A stretch of 64,000 bases of DNA from Thiomicrorhabdus arctica DSM 13458 (GCF_000381085.1 NZ_KB905899.1:1736001-1800000); one strand, 5' to 3'. Shown: positions 1 through 9,909, counted from the stretch's first letter. Notes: generated by a model not told the origin, from the letters alone. Numbers and translations: made by a program.

Positions 1-2388
1 CTAATCACTTGTCTGTTTTTTGCCGGCAAAGATTATTTAAACCAATCTGAACTATTGTCAGAAGTGCACCAAAGTCAGATCCTCTTTGCGAACAGCATCG
101 AACTCACTAATGTAATCAATGACTTGCAGTTAGAAAGGACCTATACGGCTGGTTATGTGGGTTCTAAAGGTAAGTCCAATGTAAATGAATTACAGGCTCA
201 ACGACAAGTCACTGACATAACAATGCAAAAATACTTAGATTCATTGGGTGGACTGTCCAGTGAAATGGAGCCTACGTTAGCATCAAAGATTGAGGCTCAA
301 ACAGATAAAATCGTTAATGCCTATTCAGCAGTGCAAGATATTCGACCTAAAATTGATAACCTATCGACTAAAAAAGGGGGCAAACTCTTTTCAGAACTCA
401 ATATCACTATTTTGGATTTGTTAGTCATTTATGGTCAAGGCGCCTCTAGCCCCGCCCTCTCGTCGACCTTTAGCAGCTTATATTATTACATTTCTGCTAA
501 AACTCTCAACGGTGTCGAAAAAGCGGTTCTAAACAATGTATTTACGCGCGGTTCTTTCAACAAAACACTGGCCTTTAAATTTAACAAAGCCCTGTTTTCT
601 AAAAATGTCTATCTCAATAACTTCATGATGAATACGACACCAGTAAACGTTAAATACATTAACCAAATGCTCAACGATGATGCTTTTCAAGAGGTCAAAA
701 AATTCGAACAACTTGCTTTAGACAACCTGAATGGTTCGGCAATAGCCGTAGACTCAGACCAATGGCAAGCTCAAATGGATAATGCGCTGAATTTACTCGA
801 TCAGGGAGAAAAACACCTATTAACGCAAGGCGTTAATCTCACTGACACACTTTATCAATCTGCTAATAATGCAGTGTTAATAACCATAACGATTATCGCG
901 ATCAGTTTGATATTGGTATTCATTATGATGATTTCAATCATCAGAAGTATCCAAAATTCTGTTGCGGCATTATCGGATGCCATGAAAGCCGTCGAAACCG
1001 ATGGCGACTTCTCCGTACGAGCCACAATCAATGGTTCTGATGAGCTTGCCGTTCTTGCGAAAACATATAATCAGCTACTCAGCTGTTTAGATGAGTCCAT
1101 CCAAGATATTAACCGCGTATTGGGTGCGGTTAGCCAAGGAGATTTTTCTCAATCAACCGATGAGAATGCCAAGGGAAGTTTACTACTACTGCAGTCTGGC
1201 ACCAATACGGCCACCGGCTCTGTTTCCATGATGATGACCGAATTAAATAAGGTCATGAATGCGATCGCTGACGGTAATTTTGCGATCCGCTTAAGTGAAG
1301 AAGTGCCTGAGTCCTTTAGAAGTAAAGTTGATTTGGCGATGGAGACACTTGAACAGTCCTTTAGTGAAATCACCAAAAGCATTGCTGGATTAGCGAAAGG
1401 TGACTTCACTCAACAAATTCACCTCCCTACTGCAAAAGGCGATATTAAGTTACTAATCGATGATGTCAACTTGTCCATTTCTGAAATTCTTGCGACCTTT
1501 GATGAGATTAACAGCGTTATGGCCACTCAAGCAAAAGGTGATTTAACCTTTAGAATCAATGGCCAGTATGACGGTTCTTATGATGTTCTTAAAAATGCCA
1601 TTAATGTGAATTCAGAGCAAATGTCTTCTGTCATCAGACAAATTCAGGAGGTTTCGCAAACGGTCGATAAAAATGCATCAAACTTAAGTGCATCTAGCGA
1701 ATCGTTATCTGAAAGAGTTCAGCAACAAGCCGCCTCGCTAGAAGAGACTGCTTCTGCTCTAGAAGAAATCACCTCTACTGTGGAACATGCTACTAGCTTA
1801 ACTAATGAAGCCAACATTAAGACGAGTGAAGTAAAAAAACAAGCAGAACGAGGCGAACAAGTTTTAAATGAAACTGAACATGCGATGCAAAAAATTAAAC
1901 AGATGTCCAATAACATTGCCAGCATCGTAGAACTCATCGATTCCATTGCCTTTCAGACAAACCTACTGGCCTTGAATGCCGCCGTTGAAGCCGCAAGAGC
2001 AGGAGAACATGGCCGAGGGTTTGCCGTGGTAGCGAGTGAGGTTAGAAACCTGGCAGGACGATCTGCAGGCGCGGCTAAAGAAATTAAGGATTTGGTTGAT
2101 AAAACCAACCAAGAAGTGACTAATGGTGAAACGCTCATGCAATCATCGGTCAAAGAACTCCAGAAAATCAACCAAGGCGTTCATCTGGTCAGTCAAACCA
2201 TTCAAGATGTGAATAGTTCTGCCCAAGAACAAGCGATAGGGGTGAGTCAGATCAATTTGGCCGTAAATAGCCTTGATAAGGATACCCAAGAAAATGCGAC
2301 TATCGTCGAAGTGACCTCTGAAACGGCAAAAACATTAAAGCAAGAAGCTTCGCAATTGTCGGCTATTGTCTTAAAGTTCAAAGTGTAA
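1..2388 (+). CDS. Methyl-accepting chemotaxis protein with NIT-type sensor (5'-truncated by window edge)
   Basis: The reading frame is open to base 1 and begins with a hydrophobic run (LITCLFFAG), so the first membrane helix is cut by the window edge; the TTG at 55 is not the true start. The periplasmic part carries the signature of the nitrate/nitrite-sensing NIT family ([16 protein letters not shown]). A second membrane helix lies near residue 280, followed by several HAMP-like units recognisable by repeated GDF/GDL motifs. The signalling hairpin tip is [20 protein letters not shown]. It should relay a ligand signal to CheA/CheW at the inner membrane. No C-terminal CheR-docking pentapeptide is seen. 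NIT assignment is by motif only; the MCP call is secure. Confidence 0.93.
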   Translation, partial: LITCLFFAGKDYLNQSELLSEVHQSQILFANSIELTNVINDLQLERTYTAGYVGSKGKSNVNELQAQRQVTDITMQKYLDSLGGLSSEMEPTLASKIEAQTDKIVNAYSAVQDIRPKIDNLSTKKGGKLFSELNITILDLLVIYGQGASSPALSSTFSSLYYYISAKTLNGVEKAVLNNVFTRGSFNKTLAFKFNKALFSKNVYLNNFMMNTTPVNVKYINQMLNDDAFQEVKKFEQLALDNLNGSAIAVDSDQWQAQMDNALNLLDQGEKHLLTQGVNLTDTLYQSANNAVLITITIIAISLILVFIMMISIIRSIQNSVAALSDAMKAVETDGDFSVRATINGSDELAVLAKTYNQLLSCLDESIQDINRVLGAVSQGDFSQSTDENAKGSLLLLQSGTNTATGSVSMMMTELNKVMNAIADGNFAIRLSEEVPESFRSKVDLAMETLEQSFSEITKSIAGLAKGDFTQQIHLPTAKGDIKLLIDDVNLSISEILATFDEINSVMATQAKGDLTFRINGQYDGSYDVLKNAINVNSEQMSSVIRQIQEVSQTVDKNASNLSASSESLSERVQQQAASLEETASALEEITSTVEHATSLTNEANIKTSEVKKQAERGEQVLNETEHAMQKIKQMSNNIASIVELIDSIAFQTNLLALNAAVEAARAGEHGRGFAVVASEVRNLAGRSAGAAKEIKDLVDKTNQEVTNGETLMQSSVKELQKINQGVHLVSQTIQDVNSSAQEQAIGVSQINLAVNSLDKDTQENATIVEVTSETAKTLKQEASQLSAIVLKFKV

Positions 2389-2395
2389 TACGGAT

Positions 2396-2430
2396 GAGTT
2401 ATCTGCTAATGATCTGTTATCAGATAACTC
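2396..2430. terminator. Hairpin between convergent MCP and CDF pseudogene
   Basis: GAGTTATCTG and CAGATAACTC form a perfect 10-bp stem with a 15-base loop, just after the chemoreceptor stop codon. There is no T-run on either side, so it is terminator-like in place but not a classical intrinsic terminator. Confidence 0.4.
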
Positions 2431-2475
2431 GCTTCCACAACCCGTCATTAAATGGGCTTTCATAAGAATGCCCCT

Positions 2476-3149
2476 CTAACAAAAATTGCCCGCTATCAGC
2501 ACCACAACCGCCCCCTCTTTTAGCATCAACTGCGCCTTAATCAACATCTCTTTTATTGAATTCGTTCCGATTTGACTTTCCAAGCGCAAGGTTACATGCT
2601 GTATTTTGTGAACGTCTAATAAATACTGTTTAATCTCGGACAAGGTGACATTATTCACGTGATCTAAATCAATTTTTGCGTGCAAAGTTATCATCACTTG
2701 GTCTTCGTTAATTGCGCTCAGAAAATAGAAGTGCTTTTCTAAATTTTCTGCAATGTATTTAATTTCGTATCCTGCAGGCACACCTTCCAATAAAATATGC
2801 CCTGATTCTTTCGTGAGACGATAAGCTCCAACGCCAATAATGGCCGCCTTGAGTATCGACAATTAATAACCGTGTAAACCCATTGACAAACGCGGTCAGT
2901 ATTTGAAAACGGTGACAGCCAAACGACATCCGCTCAGTCACAGGTTTTTGGCTCAAGTAAAATCCCCACCAGGCCATTCCTAAGGCCAAAGCATCGGTCA
3001 TCATGTGCACCCCATCGGCCACCAGTGCGATCGAGTTGACCCACAATCTCCACAAACATATAACTGGCTGTAATCAGTGCGGCAATCAAGATTTTCTTTT
3101 GGTTGTGTTTATCAGGCTTAACAGTATGGCTATGATGATGTGAAAGCAC
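2476..3149 (-). pseudogene. Broken CDF-family cation efflux gene (CzcD-like)
   Basis: Three pieces in different frames read in order as one cation diffusion facilitator. The N-terminus (His-rich start, then KILIAALITASYMFVEIVG) lies at 2934-3149. After a frame change near 3045 come NSIALVADGVHMMTDALALG and the RMSFGCHRFQILTAF stretch, at about 2865-3045. Then a jump leads to the end of the last helix and the cytoplasmic domain (AYRLTKESGHILLEGVP), at 2476-2862. About 220 codons remain of a usual 300 or so: helices 4-6 are deleted at about 2860 and there is at least one frameshift. The family exports Zn/Co/Cd using the HxxxD-type sites. It lies 8 bases after the comF stop. A functional product is very unlikely. 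Confidence 0.85.
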
Positions 3150-3157
3150 TTACCCTT

Positions 3158-3835
3158 TCACTCCGTTTTAGCGACTGACCAGGCCTGGCAGGTTTTTATA
3201 GCTGTCTTTTGATGAATTAATTTGGCCACTTGTTGCATGGTGGCACCCGTGGTAATCACATCGTCCACTAATGCGATATGCGACATACCTTCTAAGCGTT
3301 CTGGATTGACTTGAAATGCATTTTTGAGGTTGTTTTTACGTTGACGAGCGGTCAAATGTGTTTGAGATGGCGTATTTGTTATGCGAATGACCGCCTGCTT
3401 GATGACTGGCCGTTGCAGTAGTTTACTCAGGGCTTCGGCTAACAATTCCGCCTGATTATACCCACGGATTCGCCGTCTTAATGGATGAGTGGGAATCGCG
3501 ACTAATGCCTCAACCTGGTCTAACTCTAATCGATCGACCATCAGGTCTGCAAACAACCGCGCATAACTGGCTTTACCATGGTATTTAAAATCATAAATAA
3601 GCCTATCCAATGGCTCTGCAAAATAAAAACCGACTTGAGTACGAGAAAAAGCCGGCGGGTTCGTTAAACACGCGCCGCATAAATCGGACTGTAAACTCGG
3701 TTCGCAGCAGACAGGGCAGACTTGCATCGGTTGTTTAAGGGCTTGAATAAGCGTTTCAGCCAAATCGGTTTCACCTCCAACCTCTCCGGTGAGGACACAA
3801 CGTGGGGGTATTAGCCATTTTTCTAAGTTATGCAT
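3158..3835 (-). CDS. comF: ComF-family phosphoribosyltransferase-like protein
   Basis: A 225-residue ComF/GntX-type protein. The N-terminal third holds a zinc-ribbon-like set of cysteines (CPVCC and CGAC). The C-terminal half is a phosphoribosyltransferase fold with the PRPP loop [12 protein letters not shown] near residue 190 and the family motif [10 protein letters not shown]. Family members are needed for natural transformation in several bacteria, probably acting on single-stranded DNA after uptake, though the reaction is not settled. It is divergent from bioB, a common gammaproteobacterial arrangement. Its last codons contain a near-perfect copy of the ACCAGGCCTGGT repeat. Length is normal for the family. 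Confidence 0.9.
   Translation of the reverse strand: MHNLEKWLIPPRCVLTGEVGGETDLAETLIQALKQPMQVCPVCCEPSLQSDLCGACLTNPPAFSRTQVGFYFAEPLDRLIYDFKYHGKASYARLFADLMVDRLELDQVEALVAIPTHPLRRRIRGYNQAELLAEALSKLLQRPVIKQAVIRITNTPSQTHLTARQRKNNLKNAFQVNPERLEGMSHIALVDDVITTGATMQQVAKLIHQKTAIKTCQAWSVAKTE
3178..3189. repeat. ACCAGGCCTGGT-family repeat, 11/12 match, inside comF 3' end
   Basis: The sequence is ACCAGGCCTGGC, one base off the consensus. On the coding strand it reads as Cys-Gln-Ala-Trp, ten codons before the comF stop. Confidence 0.75.
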
Positions 3836-3910
3836 ACTGACTCCTTACTGTGGGGAGGTGTCTCAAGTCATCTCATAAGGGAATCTAATCGATATCCTTT
3901 AGATATCAGT

Positions 3911-3916
3911 TATAAT
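3911..3916 (+). promoter_or_regulatory. Candidate -10 box of the bioB promoter
   Basis: A perfect TATAAT lies 58 bases before the chosen bioB start. No good -35 box is visible. Two GATATC hexamers sit just upstream (3891-3907), which could be an operator. A transcript starting near 3923 would exclude the in-frame ATG at 3830. I do not see the proteobacterial BirA operator pattern. Confidence 0.45.
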
Positions 3917-3973
3917 ACGCCTTATTCAGTCAGTATTCATTTACTGAGATCATCACCGATAGTACACCGAACA

Positions 3974-5014
3974 ATGGATAAACAGCATATGAACATGGAA
4001 AACGTAGGCCAGGTAAGACACGATTGGACGCTTGCAGAGATTCGCGCCATTTTGGACCAACCTTTCAACGACCTTATGTTTCAGGCACAATTGGCGCATA
4101 GACAGCATTTCAATCCGAATACCGTGCAAACCAGTACACTGGTCAATATCAAATCGGGTGGTTGTGCTGAAGATTGTTCTTATTGTTCACAAAGTGCGCG
4201 TAACCATACCGGGCTAGAAAAAGAGAAGATGATGGAAGTACAAGAAGTCATCGAGCAAGCGTTGGTGGCTAAAGAACGTGGCGCAACTCGTTTGTGTATG
4301 GGTGCCGCTTGGCGTAACCCGGGTAAAAAAGATTTCCCACGTGTATTAGAGATGGTGCGTGTCGTTAAGGATCTCGGTCTAGAAACCTGCCTGACGTTAG
4401 GCATGTTATCGGACGAGCAGACTAATCAACTAAAAGAAGTCGGCTTGGATTATTACAACCATAACCTTGATACTTCAGAAGCGTTCTACCCACAAGTCAT
4501 TACCACCCGTAGCTTTCAAGATCGTTTAGACACCATTGATAAAGTACAAAAATCCGGTATTAAAGTCTGTTCTGGTGGCATTATCGGCATGGGTGAGCAG
4601 CAAAAAGATCGTGCCGAGTTATTGCGCACCTTCGCAAACATGCATGTTCATCCAAATTCTGTCCCAATTAACTTACTGGTGCCGATTGAAGGTACACCTT
4701 TAGCGCATATGAAAGGTAAAACCGACTCTTTCGAATTTATCCGGGTGATTGCCGCGGCACGTATTGTTATGCCACAAACGTATGTCCGTCTATCAGCAGG
4801 TCGTATGACCTTGACTGACGAAGCACAGTCTTTGTGTTTCTTAGCCGGTGCTAACTCGATTTTCTACGGCGATAAGTTACTGACCACCGAAAACCCAGAG
4901 TCCGATCATGACATTCAACTGTTTGCCAAATTAGGCATTACCATGCAGCACAATGTCAAAGCCGAAGCCGCCGCAAAAAAGATGGCTGAGCAAATCACCG
5001 AACTCTCAGCTTAG
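3974..5014 (+). CDS. bioB: Biotin synthase
   Basis: A radical-SAM enzyme that inserts sulfur into dethiobiotin to make biotin, the last step of the pathway. The cluster motif CAEDCSYC supplies Cys64, Cys68 and Cys71 for the [4Fe-4S] centre. Further family blocks follow, such as YYNHNLDTS and [12 protein letters not shown]. The frame runs back to 3830, but a TATAAT box at 3911 and the normal family N-terminus ([12 protein letters not shown]) favour ATG 3974 or 3989; neither has a strong ribosome-binding site. First gene of a bioB-bioF-bioH-bioC operon. bioA and bioD are not in the window. Confidence 0.97.
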   Translation: MDKQHMNMENVGQVRHDWTLAEIRAILDQPFNDLMFQAQLAHRQHFNPNTVQTSTLVNIKSGGCAEDCSYCSQSARNHTGLEKEKMMEVQEVIEQALVAKERGATRLCMGAAWRNPGKKDFPRVLEMVRVVKDLGLETCLTLGMLSDEQTNQLKEVGLDYYNHNLDTSEAFYPQVITTRSFQDRLDTIDKVQKSGIKVCSGGIIGMGEQQKDRAELLRTFANMHVHPNSVPINLLVPIEGTPLAHMKGKTDSFEFIRVIAAARIVMPQTYVRLSAGRMTLTDEAQSLCFLAGANSIFYGDKLLTTENPESDHDIQLFAKLGITMQHNVKAEAAAKKMAEQITELSA

Positions 5015-5021
5015 AGAGATC

Positions 5022-5070
5022 TTACTCGGGTTAATCAACTTACGTCCTGTAAATCAACTAACCTGAGTAA
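5022..5070 (+). other. Intercistronic hairpin between bioB and bioF
   Basis: TTACTCGGGTTA and TAACCTGAGTAA can pair over 12 positions with one G-T wobble. The loop holds a smaller TTAC/GTAA stem and a direct repeat AATCAACT. There is no T-run, so mRNA processing or stability is more likely than termination. Confidence 0.5.
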
Positions 5071-5079
5071 CTTAATTCC

Positions 5080-6273
5080 ATGTCCATAAAAGACCGCTTC
5101 CAACCACTGTTAAACGAACGTCGTCAACAGCACCTCTATCGTAGTCGACCTTTGGTCACCTCTGCACAAACCGTCCGCATGCAAATCAATGGCTTACAGG
5201 TCATTAATTTTTCCTCCAATGATTATTTGGGTCTAGCCAATCACCCAAAAATTAAACAGTCCTTAAGTCAGGCCTTGCAAACGGATGAGATCAGTTATGG
5301 TTCTGGTGCCGCGCATTTGGTGACGGGGCATCACCTGCAACACCATATTGCCGAAGACGAACTTGCCGACTGGTTAGGCTGCGAGCGTGCCCTGTTATTT
5401 TCTACCGGTTATATGGCTAACCTCGCGGTGCAACAAGTATTAATGCAACCGGGTGATACAATCTTGGCGGACAAGTTAAATCATGCGTCCTTGATAGATG
5501 GTGCATTACAATCTGAAGCCACCTTGAAACGCTATCCACATTTAGATATGGTCGCCTTAGAACGTCGTTTGCAACAAGCCTCCTCTCAAGGTGGTCAAGT
5601 CATGATTGTCACCGATGGCGTTTTCAGTATGGATGGAGATTTAGCGCCACTGCAAGATATTCAAAGGCTCGCACAAACTTACCAGGCCTGGTTATTAGTG
5701 GATGATGCCCATGGTTTTGGTTGTTTGGGTGAACACGGCAAAGGCTGCTTTGAATACTTCGGTTTAGAACCCGATCAAAATACCATTCTAGTCGGCACCT
5801 TAGGCAAAGCCTTTGGTTGCTCAGGTGCATTTGTCGCGGGCAGTGCAATATTGATCGAAAGCCTTATTCAATTTGCACGACCTTACATCTATACGACCGC
5901 CATGCCACAACTCAATGCACTCGCGATTAGAGAAGCCTTAAAACTGGTACGCTTCGCTGAGGAGGGTGGCGCTTCACGTGAAACGCTTAAACAGCACATT
6001 AAACAATTCAGAACGGGCGCCAAAGCTATTGGCCTCACCTTATGGAATTCGCCCACGTCCATACAACCCATACTGTTGGGCAGCAGTGAAACAGCCTTGA
6101 TGTGGAGTGAAAAACTCAAACAAAAAGGCTTTTGGGTAAGCGCTATTCGCCCGCCCACGGTTCCGGCCGGACAAGCCCGTTTAAGAGTCACCCTCTCAGC
6201 GAGCCATAATAAAGCGCAGATTCAAGATTTGCTTAAAGCTTTAGAGCAAACTCAGTTAGAATTAACAGGCTAA
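5080..6273 (+). CDS. bioF: 8-amino-7-oxononanoate synthase
   Basis: A PLP-dependent enzyme that condenses pimeloyl-ACP with alanine in biotin ring assembly. The cofactor lysine is Lys243 in GTLGKAFGCSGAF, and the PLP-contacting DDAHGFG block lies near residue 209. SSNDYLGL near residue 45 is the family N-terminal block. At 397 residues it has the usual length. It starts 65 bases after bioB with a hairpin between. Codons 201-204 (Tyr-Gln-Ala-Trp) contain an exact copy of the dispersed 12-base palindrome. Confidence 0.97.
   Translation: MSIKDRFQPLLNERRQQHLYRSRPLVTSAQTVRMQINGLQVINFSSNDYLGLANHPKIKQSLSQALQTDEISYGSGAAHLVTGHHLQHHIAEDELADWLGCERALLFSTGYMANLAVQQVLMQPGDTILADKLNHASLIDGALQSEATLKRYPHLDMVALERRLQQASSQGGQVMIVTDGVFSMDGDLAPLQDIQRLAQTYQAWLLVDDAHGFGCLGEHGKGCFEYFGLEPDQNTILVGTLGKAFGCSGAFVAGSAILIESLIQFARPYIYTTAMPQLNALAIREALKLVRFAEEGGASRETLKQHIKQFRTGAKAIGLTLWNSPTSIQPILLGSSETALMWSEKLKQKGFWVSAIRPPTVPAGQARLRVTLSASHNKAQIQDLLKALEQTQLELTG
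5681..5692. repeat. ACCAGGCCTGGT repeat, exact, inside bioF
   Basis: An exact 12-base copy within coding sequence, encoding part of Tyr-Gln-Ala-Trp-Leu just before the PLP-binding DDAHG block. Flanking bases do not extend the palindrome. Confidence 0.85.
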
Positions 6274-6293
6274 TGTACAGCAATACAGAACAA

Positions 6294-6310
6294 CTTAAGA
6301 GAATCTTAAG
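6294..6310 (+). other. Intercistronic hairpin between bioF and bioH
   Basis: CTTAAGA and TCTTAAG form a perfect 7-bp stem with loop GAA. It is followed by mixed sequence rather than a T-run. Confidence 0.4.
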
Positions 6311-6334
6311 CTAAAGAAGAAAGATGATACAACG

Positions 6335-7141
6335 ATGCTAAACACAGACACCTTCGGTCAAGGTCCAAACCTGACACTGTTACATGGCTGGGCGGCACAA
6401 AACAGCGACTGGAAAAATTGGGCAGAAACCGAATTGGCACCATTTTTCACGGTCACTTTAATCGAATTACCTGGCTTTGGTAATAGCGATGCCCTACCCG
6501 ATTCCAAACATATCGAAGCGGATTGGATTGCCGCGATTACCGCCGAGCTCCCTGAAAAAACCCATCTACTGGGCTGGTCGTTGGGCGGACTGCTTGCACA
6601 AAAAATTGCTAAGCAGTCTCCCGAACGCATCCAAAGTCTAATTTGTTTAGCCAGCACACCGCGTTTTATCCAAGCCGATGATTGGAAGTGGGCTGTATCG
6701 CCGACTTTAATTGCTGATTTTATCCAAGCCATCGGCACAGACACCGCGGCGACCTTAAAACATTTCTGGAAATTACAGATTCAAGGTTCGGATGGCGCTC
6801 GCAAGCTCATCAAAGAGTTTATGAGCAAAATAAAAGACAGTCGCCTTCCCTCGATAAAAGGCCTTTTACAGGGTTTAGAACTGCTTAAATCCATCGATTG
6901 TCGCCCCTGTGCCCAAGATATTAAATGCCCGGTTCTCTGGCTACTTGGTGAAAATGATCCTTTGATCCCGGTGCATTTTATACAGGACTTTATGACAGAA
7001 TTCAGTACAATACAGCCCATTGCTAAAGTAGAAATCTTGTCTGGGGCAGCGCATATGCCTTTCATATCGCACCCAAGTGAGACGGCTGAACAGATCATCG
7101 TCTTTCTTCAAGATCAATCACCCCTTTTGCAAAGTACATAA
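6335..7141 (+). CDS. bioH: Pimeloyl-ACP methyl ester carboxylesterase
   Basis: An alpha/beta-hydrolase that removes the methyl group from pimeloyl-ACP methyl ester, ending the BioC-initiated pimelate route. The nucleophile is Ser82 in GWSLGG, with Asp208 (GENDPLIP) and His240 (AAHMPF) completing the triad. The oxyanion region LLHGWAAQNSDW is typical of BioH. Length (268) is normal. It sits between bioF and bioC, so both entry genes of the pimeloyl pathway are in the same operon. Confidence 0.93.
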   Translation: MLNTDTFGQGPNLTLLHGWAAQNSDWKNWAETELAPFFTVTLIELPGFGNSDALPDSKHIEADWIAAITAELPEKTHLLGWSLGGLLAQKIAKQSPERIQSLICLASTPRFIQADDWKWAVSPTLIADFIQAIGTDTAATLKHFWKLQIQGSDGARKLIKEFMSKIKDSRLPSIKGLLQGLELLKSIDCRPCAQDIKCPVLWLLGENDPLIPVHFIQDFMTEFSTIQPIAKVEILSGAAHMPFISHPSETAEQIIVFLQDQSPLLQST

Positions 7142-7159
7142 TCGCTTACTCCCTAGCGA
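7142..7159 (+). other. Short hairpin after bioH
   Basis: TCGCT and AGCGA form a 5-bp stem with an 8-base loop immediately after the bioH stop codon. It is weak, but is the third hairpin in successive gaps of this operon. Confidence 0.3.
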
Positions 7160-7183
7160 CTTAACAAACAAAGCGATCTTTGC

Positions 7184-8164
7184 ATGCATGAAACGTCTTC
7201 ATTACACTTAAACCGTGTTAACCGCCAGCACATTAAAGCCCATTTTAGTCATGCTGCTCCAAGCTATGAAGCCGCCGCAATTCTACAAAAAACGGTGGCC
7301 GAGCGAGTCGATGAACGCCTCGATCTCACCACCATTGAAGTCCAAACCGTTTTAGATATTGGTTCAGGTACAGGACTCTTAACTGAAAAAATCATTGCCC
7401 GCTATCCTGTCGCTCAATGTTTTGCGGTCGACTTATCAGAAAGCATGTTATTGCAATCTCAACCCCGCCTGCAAACGCCTCGTTTTCCGGTTCTTGGTTC
7501 TTTTATTAATCGGTTTTTGAGTGCCTGTTCTTTAACCAAAGGCGTTGCTAATAAAACGGCGGCGACCCGCATCAACGCCGATGTCTATCAGCTACCATTT
7601 GCTGACCACAGTGTCGATCTGATTGTCAGCAACTTAATGTTGCAATGGTGTGATGATTTGGATGCAGTATTTGCCGAATTAAGACGAGTACTACGTCCTG
7701 AAGGACTATTGATGTTCACCACCTTTGGCCCAGACACACTCAAAGAGCTGCGCCAAGCCTGGCGCGCCACCGATGCCAATTACGAGCATGTGAACCATTT
7801 TATTGACATGCACGATATTGGTGATGCTCTGATTCGAGCAGGTTTTGGCCAACCTGTGATGGATATGGAGCTGTTCACCCTCACCTATGACAAGCCGATG
7901 GGTGTATTGAAAGACCTCAAAGCCATTGGTGCCACCAATGCCAATCAGAACCGCAGTCAAGGATTGATGGGTAAAACTAAGTTTTACGCTATGCTAGAGG
8001 CTTATGACGCTTTAAGAAAAGACGGTAAAATCCCTGCTACCTATGAAGTGGTGCATGGCCACGCATGGGCCGCTCAAGAGGTGATGAAAGGTCCGAACCG
8101 TAATAAATCAGGACATATTGAGATTTCGCTTGAGCAGTTTGCTAAGCAAACTAAACAGCTCTGA
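7184..8164 (+). CDS. bioC: Malonyl-ACP O-methyltransferase
   Basis: A SAM-dependent methyltransferase that masks malonyl-ACP as its methyl ester so fatty-acid synthesis can build pimelate. SAM motif I is VLDIGSGTGLLTE near residue 60, with an acidic DLSESML strand after it. The later motifs ADVYQLPFADHSVDLIVSN and LMLQWCDDL are BioC-like. The start is preceded by VNRQHIKAHFSHAA-type sequence shortly after Met1, as in the family. At 326 residues it is longer than E. coli BioC (about 250), with an extra stretch near residues 95-125. Its stop codon touches a 36-base palindrome. Confidence 0.93.
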   Translation: MHETSSLHLNRVNRQHIKAHFSHAAPSYEAAAILQKTVAERVDERLDLTTIEVQTVLDIGSGTGLLTEKIIARYPVAQCFAVDLSESMLLQSQPRLQTPRFPVLGSFINRFLSACSLTKGVANKTAATRINADVYQLPFADHSVDLIVSNLMLQWCDDLDAVFAELRRVLRPEGLLMFTTFGPDTLKELRQAWRATDANYEHVNHFIDMHDIGDALIRAGFGQPVMDMELFTLTYDKPMGVLKDLKAIGATNANQNRSQGLMGKTKFYAMLEAYDALRKDGKIPATYEVVHGHAWAAQEVMKGPNRNKSGHIEISLEQFAKQTKQL

Positions 8165-8199
8165 TGAATAAAACAACCAGGCCTGGTTATTTTATTCAT
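8164..8199. repeat. 36-base near-perfect palindrome with ACCAGGCCTGGT core (bioC / GOGAT-like convergent gap)
   Basis: The exact core is at 8176-8187. Arms of 12 more bases each way pair with one mismatch. It begins at the last base of the bioC stop, is followed by TTTTT, and lies between convergent genes, so a bidirectional terminator role is plausible. Confidence 0.85.
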
Positions 8200-8217
8200 T
8201 TTTCGAATGTCATTCGT

Positions 8218-9810
8218 TTACCAGTCACTGGCGTGAGCGCGCGACCAGACTCTCTTCCAACTTTCTGGCACTGACGCTTCGTGCAGTAAGCAGCCTTTCT
8301 CTAAGCTTGGAAAAATGTCTTCATAGGTTTTTATCTCTGTCCCACTAACTCTTCGATTAAGATCCTTAGCCTGAATCTCTTTTGGACTTGAAAGCCCTAC
8401 CGCGGCTGTAATTTCCCTAAGGTTTGTCACCACCTTTTCTTGGTAACTGGCAACGCGTTTTCCCTTTATATCGATATTCAAAGCTTTATAACGACTTGGA
8501 TCTTGCGTCGCAATACCCGTAGGACATTTATTAGTATTACAACTTCTTGATTGAATACAGCCTAACGCGAACATCATACCTCGAGCCGAATTGATCGTAT
8601 CTGCGCCTAACGCTAACAACCTAAAAATATGAAATGCTGAAAATGCCTTACCCGAAGCGATTAAACGAATCTCTTCTTTCAAGCCAAAACCCACCAAAGC
8701 AGAATAAACGATATTGACGGCTTCTCTTAAAGGAGTGCCGATTGAATTGGTAAATTCAATCGGGGCTGCACCTGTCCCACCTTCTCCGCCATCCACCGTT
8801 ATAAAATCAGGTTTGATACCAGTTTCAACCATCGCTTTGCAGATGGCAAAAAACTCTTCAGTCTTGCCAACACTTAACTTAAAACCAACGGGTTTACCCC
8901 CTGATAAAGTGCGCAGTTGTTGCACAAATTGGAGTAACTCAATCGGTGTTGAAAATGCAGTATGCGCAGGAGGAGAGACAACATCTTCACCCATGTTAAC
9001 ATTGCGGATTTGAGCAATTTCTTCTGTTACTTTTGCAGCAGGTAATATTCCACCATGCCCTGGTTTTGCACCTTGAGAAAGTTTGATTTCAATCATCTTT
9101 ACATTAGGGTGACATGCATTTTTTGTAAACAACTCGGGATTAAAATCGCCCTCAGAGGTTCGACACGAAAAATACCCCGTGCCAATTTGCCAAACCAAGT
9201 CGCCGTTTTCTTGCAAATGGTAAGGTGATAAGCCACCCTCCCCGGTATTATGAGAAAATCCGCCGATCTGTGCTCCTCTGTTTAGCGCGATTATCGCATG
9301 CTTACTTAAAGCGCCAAAACTCATCGCTGAGATATTAAAGATGGCTGAATCATAAGGTTGCGAGCAGTCTTTCCCACCAAAGGTAATACGACAGGGTTCT
9401 TTCATCACTTTTTTAGGTGCAATTGAATGGTTAACCCACTCATAACCTTCACGGTAAACATCAAATTGAGTACCAAAAGGACGTGTGTCGCGCGCGCCTT
9501 TAGCGCGCTCATAAATCAAAGAACGGAACTCTCTGTTTACAGGTGTGCCATTAAGGTTGTCTTCCACAAAATATTGTTGAATCTCTGGTCGAATGGATTC
9601 AAACACATATCTTAAATGCCCAACCACCGGGTATAGACGCAAGAGAGTATGGTGCTTTTGGGTGACGTCGTATATTCCGAGCGCGATAAGTGGCACTATA
9701 AAAATATAAGCCCATGACGCTTCAGGCCAAACCAAAGAAATCAGATAGACAAAAAGTAGCGATATAACTGAAACAACTACAAATAAATGTTTTACGGTTG
9801 ACATATTCAC
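8218..9810 (-). CDS. Membrane-anchored FMN-binding glutamate-synthase-family protein
   Basis: Two N-terminal membrane helices (residues about 8-45) precede a glutamate synthase-type FMN barrel. Family marks are MSFGALSKHAI, GEGGLSPYH, TVDGGEGGTGAAP and the cysteine set CNTNKCPTGIA for a 3Fe-4S-type cluster. The 530 residues match the stand-alone FMN-binding domain family, which lacks the glutaminase domain of true GltB. Its substrate is therefore unknown, and glutamate synthesis should not be assumed. The start may be Met1 or Met3 (9804). It is convergent with bioC and divergent from a small membrane protein. Confidence 0.88.
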   Translation of the reverse strand: MNMSTVKHLFVVVSVISLLFVYLISLVWPEASWAYIFIVPLIALGIYDVTQKHHTLLRLYPVVGHLRYVFESIRPEIQQYFVEDNLNGTPVNREFRSLIYERAKGARDTRPFGTQFDVYREGYEWVNHSIAPKKVMKEPCRITFGGKDCSQPYDSAIFNISAMSFGALSKHAIIALNRGAQIGGFSHNTGEGGLSPYHLQENGDLVWQIGTGYFSCRTSEGDFNPELFTKNACHPNVKMIEIKLSQGAKPGHGGILPAAKVTEEIAQIRNVNMGEDVVSPPAHTAFSTPIELLQFVQQLRTLSGGKPVGFKLSVGKTEEFFAICKAMVETGIKPDFITVDGGEGGTGAAPIEFTNSIGTPLREAVNIVYSALVGFGLKEEIRLIASGKAFSAFHIFRLLALGADTINSARGMMFALGCIQSRSCNTNKCPTGIATQDPSRYKALNIDIKGKRVASYQEKVVTNLREITAAVGLSSPKEIQAKDLNRRVSGTEIKTYEDIFPSLEKGCLLHEASVPESWKRVWSRAHASDW

Positions 9811-9909
9811 CTCGACTTAACTTTTAAAACCTTTTTCGAGTATACAGAAACAGTCCACAAAAGTGAGCATGTTTTATTTGATAAGGACGTGAACCTTTGG
9901 AGAATTATC

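Noticed and set aside
3836-3973. BirA operator in front of bioB
   Set aside because: No TTGTAAACC-spacer-GGTTTACAA type pattern is present; only two GATATC hexamers.
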